Assembly: GCA_019239585.1 (NCBI GenBank)
Contig: JAFAZU010000394.1
Location: 1-7,572 of the forward strand
Source of the DNA: Acidobacteriaceae bacterium
GTDB lineage: Bacteria > Acidobacteriota > Terriglobia > Bryobacterales > Bryobacteraceae
DNA length: 7,572 nucleotides
Reading direction: 5' to 3'
Made by a program: the position numbers and the translations under genes. The notes below the pieces were generated by a model that was given only the letters and a program-made list of their open reading frames with translations, was not told the origin of the DNA and did no database searches. Positions 1 to 5,208 of this stretch are shown here, piece by piece (the first letter of the stretch is position 1; each line of letters starts with the position of its first letter).

Positions 1-144
1 CTTAACCGCTTCCAAGCCATTTGCGGCAGAGTCGAGGATTTCCACCTCCGGGAAGTCTCCCAGCAAAAAGGTCAACTCTTCGCGTGCGAGTTGCTCATCG
101 TCAACTACGAGAGTCGAAACGGTTCCTGGAACACCGTGCGACAT
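1..144 (-). CDS. Response regulator receiver domain, N-terminal fragment
   Basis: The 48 visible codons begin MSHGVPGTVSTLVVDDEQLA and continue with REELTFLL, ending ...ANGLEAVK at the window edge. LVVDDE with the paired acidic residues (D15, D16) is the start of a CheY-like receiver domain, where these acids bind Mg2+ for phosphotransfer. The phosphoacceptor Asp would lie just beyond the edge. The DDEQLAREEL wording is typical of LytTR-type regulators (LytR/AlgR family), but the output domain is not in the window, so that subtype is inference. The ATG at 144-142 is the only usable start, because an in-frame TAG lies three codons upstream. No Shine-Dalgarno precedes it. The gene is divergent from the inositol-phosphate synthase gene, so it is first in its transcript; a partner sensor kinase cannot be seen. 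Confidence 0.88.
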   Translation of the reverse strand, partial: MSHGVPGTVSTLVVDDEQLAREELTFLLGDFPEVEILDSAANGLEAVK

Positions 145-152
145 CGACTGCT

Positions 153-158
153 AGTATA
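153..158 (-). promoter_or_regulatory. Candidate -10 box giving a leaderless response-regulator mRNA
   Basis: Reading the minus strand, TATACT is followed by exactly 8 nt (AGCAGTCG) and then the ATG of the response regulator. With a normal -10 to +1 distance, transcription would begin at or next to the A of the start codon. This agrees with the absence of any purine-rich ribosome-binding site. No convincing -35 box is seen at 16-18 nt. The call is inferred from spacing alone. Confidence 0.4.
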
Positions 159-224
159 ACCTAGGCTTTGTTGGGTTTCGGCGGAGTGAATGTAGCCCCG
201 CTATGCTGCCCAACGTAGTTTCCT

Positions 225-231
225 GTAGGAG
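225..231 (+). promoter_or_regulatory. Ribosome-binding site supporting a TTG start
   Basis: GTAGGAG ends 11 nt before a TTG codon at 243. An in-frame TAG at 216-218 blocks longer proteins, and no ATG or GTG lies between that stop and 243. The next residues (SNNNNVTIAP) precede the conserved family start GKLGILIPG, so TTG is the best-supported initiator. The rare start suggests modest translation. Confidence 0.6.
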
Positions 232-242
232 AACTCATCAGA

Positions 243-1562
243 TTGTCTAATAACAATAACGTCACAATCGCGCCCGCCCACGGCAAATTGGGAATTCTGA
301 TTCCCGGTATGGGCGCCGTGGCTTCCACCTTTATCGCCGGTGTCGAAGCGGTAAAGCAGGATCTTGGCGAACCTATCGGTTCCCTCACGCAACTCGGCAC
401 GATCAGGCTCGGAAAGAGAACCGACGGCCGCAGCCCGAAAATTAAGGACTTTGTTCCGCTTGCCCCGCTCGAATGCCTTTCTTTCGGTGGTTGGGACATC
501 TACGAAGACAATGCTTACCAAGCGGCTGTCAAGGCGCGGGTTCTGGACGCTCCTCTTCTGGAGCAGTTGAAAAACCCACTGTCCGCCATCCAGCCGATGA
601 AAGCAGTGTTTGACCAGAACTTTGTCAAGAAGATTAACGGCCCTAACGTAAAGAGCGGAGGGAGCAAAATGGAGTTGGCTGAAGCCCTGATGGCCGATAT
701 CGAGGAGTTCAGGCGACGGAACGAATGCAATCGCCTGGTTATGATCTGGTGCGGATCGACCGAAGTGTTTCATAAACCGGCGGCGGTTCACCAGGATCTA
801 GCCGCTTTTGAGGAAGGGCTGCGCAAGAATGATGAAAACATCGCACCCAGCCAGATTTACGCCTACGCCGCTTTAAAATTGCGTGTGCCCTATGCGAACG
901 GCGCTCCCAACCTGACCACTGATGTTCCCGCTCTGCTCCAGCTGGCGAGGCAAAATGAAGTTCCAATTTGCGGTAAGGATTTCAAAACCGGCCAGACTTA
1001 CATGAAAACGCTTTTAGCTCCAGGGTTCAAAGCCCGCATGTTGGGAGTGAAAGGCTGGTTTTCGACTAACATTCTGGGAAACCGTGATGGAGAAGTACTA
1101 GAGGACCCAGGTTCTTTCAAAACCAAGGAGGAAACCAAGCTTTCTGTTCTGGAACAGATTCTTCAGCCGAATCTGTACCCGCAACTCTATGGCGACCTTT
1201 ACCATGCAGTGCGGATTAACTACTATCCGCCGCGCGGGGATGCTAAGGAGGGCTGGGACAATATCGACATCTTCGGCTGGCTTGGCTATCCCATGCAGAT
1301 CAAGATTGATTTCCTGTGCCGCGACTCGATTCTGGCAGCGCCGCTGGTGCTCGATTTGGTGCTTTTTTTAGATCTGGCGCAAAGAGCCGGCATGAAAGGT
1401 ATTCAGGAATGGCTGTCTTTTTACTTTAAAGGACCCATGACGGCTGAGGGATTGTATCCGGAGCATGATATTTTCATCCAATTAATGAAACTCAAAAATA
1501 CGCTTCGTTGGATGCAAGGTGAAGACCTCATTACACATTTGGGACTGGAGTACTACGACTAG
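243..1562 (+). CDS. ino1: Inositol-3-phosphate synthase (MIPS)
   Basis: This 439-residue protein is predicted to convert glucose 6-phosphate to 1L-myo-inositol 1-phosphate in the cytoplasm, with NAD as a recycled cofactor. This is the first step toward inositol lipids or inositol solutes. Visible signatures are the Rossmann entry GKLGILIPGMGAV (residues 14-26), SLTQLGTIRLGKRTD (47-61), FGGWDI (81-86), the substrate-site segment GKDFKTGQT (244-252), WFSTNILGNRDG (272-283) and the C-terminal block around KIDFLCRDS-LAAPLVLDL (354-372). The last three match eukaryotic and bacterial Ino1 motifs of the NHLGNNDG and CEDSLLATPL type. Length and motif order indicate a complete enzyme resembling bacterial MIPS rather than the longer yeast form. 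It starts with TTG. An epimerase-like gene follows after 44 bp. No inositol monophosphatase or phosphatidylinositol synthase lies in the window, so the final product is unknown. Confidence 0.93.
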   Translation: MSNNNNVTIAPAHGKLGILIPGMGAVASTFIAGVEAVKQDLGEPIGSLTQLGTIRLGKRTDGRSPKIKDFVPLAPLECLSFGGWDIYEDNAYQAAVKARVLDAPLLEQLKNPLSAIQPMKAVFDQNFVKKINGPNVKSGGSKMELAEALMADIEEFRRRNECNRLVMIWCGSTEVFHKPAAVHQDLAAFEEGLRKNDENIAPSQIYAYAALKLRVPYANGAPNLTTDVPALLQLARQNEVPICGKDFKTGQTYMKTLLAPGFKARMLGVKGWFSTNILGNRDGEVLEDPGSFKTKEETKLSVLEQILQPNLYPQLYGDLYHAVRINYYPPRGDAKEGWDNIDIFGWLGYPMQIKIDFLCRDSILAAPLVLDLVLFLDLAQRAGMKGIQEWLSFYFKGPMTAEGLYPEHDIFIQLMKLKNTLRWMQGEDLITHLGLEYYD

Positions 1563-1606
1563 TACGACATTCGTCGGTTTGGGGCGTCTAAATTAGTAGG
1601 ACCAGG

Positions 1607-2692
1607 ATGCCCCGCTTAGTTTCCATTGCGCAAAATGGCGCCAAGAACCACCACGGCCCGGAACGTGGAACCGTTGACCCTAAACGAGTCCTGGTCATCG
1701 GTGGGACCCAGTTCATTGGCCGTCTGCTGGTTGAGAGGTTGGTAAAGGCCGGGCATGAGGTTTCGGTTCTGCACCGGAAGCCTCAGCATAACTTTCCGAA
1801 ACGGGTCCATAACTTCGTCGGCGACCGGAACGACGCAGGAAGCATTCGGAAAGCGATTGGGACGACCCGATTCGAAGTGGTTTTTGATAACGTCTACGAT
1901 TGGGAGCGGGGGACCACCGGAGCGCAAGTCGAGGCGACCGCACAGATCTTTGACGGCAGGGTGAGCCGTTACATTTTCATGTCGAGCGTGGCGGCTTACG
2001 GCGATGGGTTGAATCACCATGAGGGAGATGCCCTGGCTCCCGACGATCACTCAAACGTTTATGCGCGCAACAAGGCAATGAGCGAGCGCGCATTGTTCCG
2101 CTTGCACCAGCGCACCGGTTTTCCGGTCGTCACACTCAGGCCGCCTTTTGTGTATGGTCCCGGCAATCCGTTTTATCGCGAAGCGTTCTTTTGGGACCGC
2201 TACCGCGCCGGGCGGCCGGTGATCTTGCCCAGCGAAGGTCATCGCCTCATGCAATTCATCTATGTAGGCGATTTAGTGGAGCTTGCCATGAGAACAATGG
2301 AGTTGAAAAACTCAATTGGGCATGCTTTCAATGCCGCCAACCCGCGGCCGATCACGCAACATGAGCTGGTTCTGGATCTGGCGCAAGCGGCCAATATCAA
2401 AGAACCTCAGATCGTGTCGATCCCGCGCGAGATTATCTACAGAGCAGGAGGACAGGCTACCGGCGGCCACAAACTCTACTTTGGCCAGTACTACGACGTG
2501 CCGGCCATCACTCAAATTGTGACCAAGGCGCAGCGCATGCTTTCCTTTAAACCGACAGATTTTCTGACCGGTTTGAAAACGGAGTACCGCGCCTATCAAA
2601 GAAAGCGTTGTTTCGGGCGTCCCGACTTTTCGTTTGAGGATGAATTGCTGCTGCGGGTCTCTTCTCAACAAACCGCTCCCCGTTCTGCTTAG
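1607..2692 (+). CDS. Extended SDR family NAD-dependent epimerase/dehydratase-like protein
   Basis: This 361-residue protein has an extended short-chain dehydrogenase fold. The nucleotide-binding glycine motif is GGTQFIG (residues 32-38), after a 26-residue N-terminal extension with no alternative start codon inside it. VFDNVYDWE (92-100), MSSVAAYGDG (125-134, supplying the catalytic Ser) and YARNK (152-156, the Tyr and Lys of YxxxK) show that the catalytic triad is intact. RPPFVYGPGNPF (about 178-189) is the typical extended-SDR substrate-side motif. GGTQFIG and the LHR ending of strand 2 resemble the CSP41/isoflavone-reductase-like group rather than UDP-glucose 4-epimerase, but the substrate cannot be assigned. 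AGTAGGA sits about 6 nt before the ATG. The gap after the inositol-phosphate synthase is 44 bp with no terminator, so the two are probably cotranscribed, and a role in modifying an inositol- or sugar-derived compound is possible (inference). Confidence 0.85.
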   Translation: MPRLVSIAQNGAKNHHGPERGTVDPKRVLVIGGTQFIGRLLVERLVKAGHEVSVLHRKPQHNFPKRVHNFVGDRNDAGSIRKAIGTTRFEVVFDNVYDWERGTTGAQVEATAQIFDGRVSRYIFMSSVAAYGDGLNHHEGDALAPDDHSNVYARNKAMSERALFRLHQRTGFPVVTLRPPFVYGPGNPFYREAFFWDRYRAGRPVILPSEGHRLMQFIYVGDLVELAMRTMELKNSIGHAFNAANPRPITQHELVLDLAQAANIKEPQIVSIPREIIYRAGGQATGGHKLYFGQYYDVPAITQIVTKAQRMLSFKPTDFLTGLKTEYRAYQRKRCFGRPDFSFEDELLLRVSSQQTAPRSA

Positions 2693-2764
2693 GAATTTGA
2701 CGGCGTGAGTGGTAGATACCTCAGTGATACACTCCAGAGTCCGTCACCGGTGATAGGCGACTCG
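2693..2764. other. Convergent intergenic spacer with small dyads
   Basis: This 72-bp spacer separates the stop of the epimerase gene from the stop of the opposing hydrolase gene. It holds a 10-bp perfect palindrome TCACCGGTGA (2744-2753), the short dyad ACTC-CA-GAGT (2731-2740), GGTA-GA-TACC (2711-2720), and a 5-bp GAGTG/CACTC pair (2707-2711 with 2730-2734). A bidirectional terminator is expected here, but no T-tract follows any stem, so no intrinsic terminator can be called. Confidence 0.4.
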
Positions 2765-3664
2765 TCATGCAACCGATTGATGGTAGAAGTTGTGCATGTG
2801 TTCCGAGATGTACTCCAGGCAGTCTTCGACAGCAAAATGCCCTGATTCGAGACGATGCATTTCCGCCTTGGGCAGCACTTCCAGATAAGCTTCTCCACCC
2901 TCGCGAGTAAAGAAGATGTCGTCCTGACCCCAGAAGATGATGGTTTTCGGTTGATGCTCTTTGAGGAACGCCTGCCACTTCGCATACAGGGTGACATTCG
3001 TGCGATAGTCGTAGAAGAGATCCAACTGAATTTGCCGGCCGTTCGGCTTATTAATGGTCGTGAAGAAGTCAGAGTTCCAATTGTCAGGGCTGATCAACTC
3101 GGGTATCTTGGCCCCGTGCAGGTAGACTGTCTTAACCGTGTCGTAAGCGAGCAAGCCCGCAACTGCCTCCTCGTTTTCCGGTGTCCGGTTGTGCCACAAG
3201 GCATCTCGCAACCCGGCCCATGCGGGTGTAAATCCCACTTCATAGGCGTTTGTGTTTTGGATAATGAGCCATTCGAGAGTTTCTGGCGTCTTTGTCACAA
3301 TACGAAAGCCCACAGGACCTCCGTAGTCCTGCATGAAAAGGCCGAAGCGAGTAAAGCCCTTCTGTTGCAGAAACTTCTCCACCACTTCGGCTAGGTGGTC
3401 GAAAGTGTAGGCGAACTGGTGTGGATCCGGCGCATCACTATTTCCGAATCCCGGATAGTCCGGTGCGATCACATGAAAATGATTTGCCAGAGCGGGAATC
3501 AGGTTCCGGTACTGGTGTGACGAGGACGGAAATCCGTGGAGCAAAACCAGTTTCGGGCTGTTAGCGTTACCCGCCTCGCGGTAAGCGATCTGGAGTCCGT
3601 CTACATTTTCAGTCGCGTATTGAATTTTGCCTGCTGAGAGCGCAGGAGTATATGTGGTAGGCAT
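2765..3664 (-). CDS. Alpha/beta hydrolase, epoxide hydrolase / haloalkane dehalogenase-like
   Basis: This 299-residue protein is an alpha/beta-fold hydrolase with an Asp nucleophile. The oxyanion motif is HGFP (residues 43-46), followed by APDYPGFGNSD (67-77). The nucleophile elbow is QDYGG (112-116), making Asp113 the nucleophile. The acid is Asp248 or Asp249 in WGQDD, and the base is His276 in SGHFAVED. Residues of about 135-225 form the cap domain. Asp at the elbow excludes ordinary esterases and points to epoxide hydrolases or dehalogenases. The Trp that follows the nucleophile and helps hold the halide in haloalkane dehalogenases is Tyr114 here, so epoxide hydrolysis or another reaction is more likely than dehalogenation. 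No signal peptide is seen, so it should be cytoplasmic. A strong AGGAGG lies upstream. It is divergent from a LysR regulator that probably controls it. The exact substrate is unknown. Confidence 0.87.
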   Translation of the reverse strand: MPTTYTPALSAGKIQYATENVDGLQIAYREAGNANSPKLVLLHGFPSSSHQYRNLIPALANHFHVIAPDYPGFGNSDAPDPHQFAYTFDHLAEVVEKFLQQKGFTRFGLFMQDYGGPVGFRIVTKTPETLEWLIIQNTNAYEVGFTPAWAGLRDALWHNRTPENEEAVAGLLAYDTVKTVYLHGAKIPELISPDNWNSDFFTTINKPNGRQIQLDLFYDYRTNVTLYAKWQAFLKEHQPKTIIFWGQDDIFFTREGGEAYLEVLPKAEMHRLESGHFAVEDCLEYISEHMHNFYHQSVA

Positions 3665-3672
3665 TGCGTGTT

Positions 3673-3678
3673 CCTCCT
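3673..3678 (-). promoter_or_regulatory. Strong Shine-Dalgarno of the hydrolase gene
   Basis: On the minus strand a perfect AGGAGG stands 8 nt before the ATG of the alpha/beta hydrolase (start at 3664). It is the strongest ribosome-binding site in the window, contrasting with the divergent lysR gene, which has none. It confirms the chosen start and suggests high translation once the gene is transcribed. Confidence 0.8.
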
Positions 3679-3696
3679 AGGTAGTTGCCTGCAAGT

Positions 3697-3769
3697 ATCA
3701 CTTTTTTGAAGAGAGTTTTGGGTAGAAGTTGCGGCGTTTGTTTTGCTGCCACCTATCGGAATAAGTGAT
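3697..3769. promoter_or_regulatory. Candidate LysR operator region between divergent genes
   Basis: The 131-bp gap between the hydrolase and lysR holds ATCACTT at 3697-3703 and its exact reverse complement AAGTGAT at 3763-3769, 66 bp apart. The right copy ends a dyad ATC-N9-GAT (3755-3769) that fits the LysR-family T-N11-A rule (T3756, A3768). The left copy begins a second, imperfect T-N11-A element (T3698, A3710). One site near each gene is the usual LysR layout for autorepression and activation of the divergent target. Binding by this regulator is inferred from position and symmetry only. Confidence 0.45.
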
Positions 3770-3781
3770 GGATCGGACTGC

Positions 3782-3787
3782 TAGACT
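3782..3787 (+). promoter_or_regulatory. Candidate -10 box giving a leaderless lysR mRNA
   Basis: TAGACT fits TANNNT and is followed by exactly 8 nt (TCCAGTGT) and then the lysR ATG at 3796. No Shine-Dalgarno lies upstream. The geometry is the same as before the response regulator at the left end. The box lies 12 nt to the right of the ATC-N9-GAT dyad, so a bound regulator would cover the -35 zone, which fits autorepression. Confidence 0.35.
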
Positions 3788-3795
3788 TCCAGTGT

Positions 3796-4707
3796 ATGGA
3801 GCTGCGTCATCTACGCTATTTTCGCGCTGTAGCACAAGATCAGAGCTTTACCCTTGCTGCGCGACAACTTCACGTCTCCCAGTCAGGCGTGAGCGGTCAG
3901 GTGCGCGACCTCGAGCGGGAATTAGGCGTTGCACTCTTTTGCAGGGATCAAAAACAAATTTTCTTGACGCCGGAAGGAGTGTTCTTCCTTCGTGAGGCTC
4001 AGGAAATCCTCGAACGAGCAGACCACGCGGCGCAAATGGTCAGGCAGCCCGCACAGGGCCGCTCCGGGAAACTGACGATTGGGCTGTGCGGACCCGCCAC
4101 AGCGTTTTTCCTACCGCGCGTCATTCGGGACTTTCGCAGGCGGCAACCTGGTATCGCACTTTCGCTCAAAGATCTGGATCCAGCTCAGCAGCCCGAAGCC
4201 TTGGCCAGCGGTAAAATTGATATCGGTTTTACGCGAGAAATTCCCCCTAAGTTCCGCCATGCCCTTGCGAGCGAGGTGTTATATTGTGAGCCTCTCCTAG
4301 CGGCGCTGCCGCGGGGGCATCGGCTTGGAAATACGAGCGTCTCCGTTAGCGAGCTCGCTCAGGAACAGTTCGTTCTGTATGCCCGTGAGAATGCGCCTGA
4401 GCTGTTCGATGGAATTCTTAGCCTTTGCCGACGAGCCCGGTTCTCGCCGAACATCATTGATACTCCGTCTCTGTGGCAGTCAGTTTTGACGATGGTCGAG
4501 GCCGGGGAAGGGGTGTCCATCTTGCCTGCGTGCGTTCAACAACTTCGCTCTCGGGACGTTTCCTTTGAGCCACTTCGAAACCGCAAGTGCATGGTTGATG
4601 TCATTGTAGCCTGGAGAGCTGGCGATGCTGATACCATTCGGGAAGGCTTTCTGAATCTCCTGCGTAACCACGACATCGAGAAAAGGCAAATCTCTAAGCA
4701 ACGCTAG
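3796..4707 (+). CDS. LysR-family transcriptional regulator
   Basis: This is a full-length (303 aa) LysR regulator. The N-terminal winged helix-turn-helix opens with MELRHLRYFRAVA, and the helix-turn-helix spans about residues 18-40 (FTLAARQLHVSQSGVSGQVR). LFCRDQKQIFLTPEG (47-61) forms the wing, and a linker helix runs to about residue 85. The effector-binding domain starts at GKLTIGLCGP (91-100). Its segment QQPEALASGKIDIGFTR (131-147) resembles the BenM/CatM branch that senses aromatic or other small acids, though the ligand cannot be read from sequence. Family members bind DNA as tetramers and often control an adjacent divergent gene, here the alpha/beta hydrolase. It has no visible ribosome-binding site and may be translated from a leaderless mRNA. 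Confidence 0.94.
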   Translation: MELRHLRYFRAVAQDQSFTLAARQLHVSQSGVSGQVRDLERELGVALFCRDQKQIFLTPEGVFFLREAQEILERADHAAQMVRQPAQGRSGKLTIGLCGPATAFFLPRVIRDFRRRQPGIALSLKDLDPAQQPEALASGKIDIGFTREIPPKFRHALASEVLYCEPLLAALPRGHRLGNTSVSVSELAQEQFVLYARENAPELFDGILSLCRRARFSPNIIDTPSLWQSVLTMVEAGEGVSILPACVQQLRSRDVSFEPLRNRKCMVDVIVAWRAGDADTIREGFLNLLRNHDIEKRQISKQR

Positions 4708-4715
4708 AAATAGCG
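4702..4715 (+). terminator. Short GAAA-loop hairpin at the lysR stop codon
   Basis: CGCTA-GAAA-TAGCG is a perfect 5-bp stem capped by a GNRA-type tetraloop, and it contains the lysR TAG stop (4705-4707). No T-run follows, so it is not a canonical intrinsic terminator. It may protect the 3' end of the mRNA or be a chance dyad. Confidence 0.25.
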
Positions 4716-4829
4716 ATGCGCACGTGCTGCATATCTCACCAGGAGCTTCGTTTCATGCATTCGGCCTTAACTCTCATTAATTTCTCTCAATCGGCAACAC
4801 TTCGCTTGGTTGTGTGTTGGAATGTATAA

Positions 4830-5081
4830 ATGCAAAGAAAACTGTATTTGCTTTCATCATTGTTGATTGGTTCCCTGGCGCTTACGGCAGGGCAGACCGA
4901 TACAAACAAGAGCGCCGGGCAGGATTTAAAGGATGCTGGGCAGAATACGACGAGCGCTGTAAAGAAGGGCGCTAAGAAGACCGGTCATGGCATCAAAAAG
5001 GGCACGAATAAGGCTGCGTCCGAGACGGAGAAGGGTGCTGATAAGCTGAAGGACAAAACCTCAACTACATCCACGCAATAG
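4830..5081 (+). CDS. Small exported Lys-rich protein with 11-residue repeats
   Basis: This 83-residue protein belongs to no named family I can recognise. Residues 1-20 look like a signal peptide: a basic MQRK, then a hydrophobic LYLLSSLLIGSLALTA. Cleavage near A20/G21 is plausible; LTAG resembles a lipobox with Gly in place of Cys, so lipidation is not expected. The mature part is hydrophilic, highly charged and free of Cys and Trp. It contains four consecutive 11-residue units starting at residues 32, 43, 54 and 65: DLKDAGQNTTS, AVKKGAKKTGH, GIKKGTNKAAS, ETEKGADKLKD. The last three share xxKKGxxK or a close variant. The 11-residue period is typical of LEA group 3 and apolipoprotein-like amphipathic helices that fold on drying or at membranes. 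A role as an envelope stress or desiccation protein is inference. GGAA at 4819-4822 is a weak ribosome-binding site. Confidence 0.7.
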   Translation: MQRKLYLLSSLLIGSLALTAGQTDTNKSAGQDLKDAGQNTTSAVKKGAKKTGHGIKKGTNKAASETEKGADKLKDKTSTTSTQ

Positions 5082-5090
5082 TGAGTGTTT

Positions 5091-5109
5091 GGGGTCATTC
5101 GCTGATCCC
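5091..5109 (+). terminator. Hairpin after the small exported protein gene
   Basis: GGGGTCA and TGATCCC pair over 7 bp (one G-T wobble) around a TTCGC loop, starting 10 nt after the stop codon. A run of six T occurs at 5127-5132, but 17 nt after the stem, too far for a standard intrinsic terminator. It is the most likely 3' end of the small gene's transcript, with low certainty. Confidence 0.35.
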
Positions 5110-5132
5110 GCACTGGAGGTATGCTGTTTTTT

Positions 5133-5169
5133 CTGGTAGTCAGCTCAGTTGCGCTGAGCAGGCTATCAG
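5133..5169. repeat. Large imperfect inverted repeat (hairpin) upstream of sthA
   Basis: CTGGTAGTCAGCTCAG (5133-5148) pairs with CTGAGCAGGCTATCAG (5154-5169) around the loop TTGCG. Sixteen positions align with a single A-A mismatch and two G-T wobbles; the inner GCTCAG/CTGAGC is perfect. It lies 39 nt before the sthA ATG. No T-tract follows on the plus strand. On the minus strand the stem is followed by A-rich sequence, so it is not a terminator in either direction. It could be a regulatory leader structure of the sthA transcript, an operator or an RNA processing site. Confidence 0.55.
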
Positions 5170-5208
5170 TAAGCTTATAGTCAGGAAAGAATTGGACTGC
5201 TGCTTCCG

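Noticed and set aside
201..791. 196-codon minus-strand open frame
   Set aside because: It overlaps the well-supported inositol-phosphate synthase and shows no family motif.
1616..2050. 144-codon minus-strand open frame
   Set aside because: It is the shadow of the epimerase gene, with no ribosome-binding site or domain.
2855..3394. 179-codon plus-strand open frame
   Set aside because: It lies wholly antisense to the hydrolase gene, whose catalytic motifs prove the minus-strand frame; it has no recognisable domain.
4825..4830. TATAAA as a -10 box of the small exported protein gene
   Set aside because: It overlaps the start codon, so transcription from it would begin inside the gene, and no -35 box is seen.
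5127..5132. Run of six T as an intrinsic terminator tail
   Set aside because: It is 17 nt from the upstream stem and precedes, not follows, the larger hairpin.
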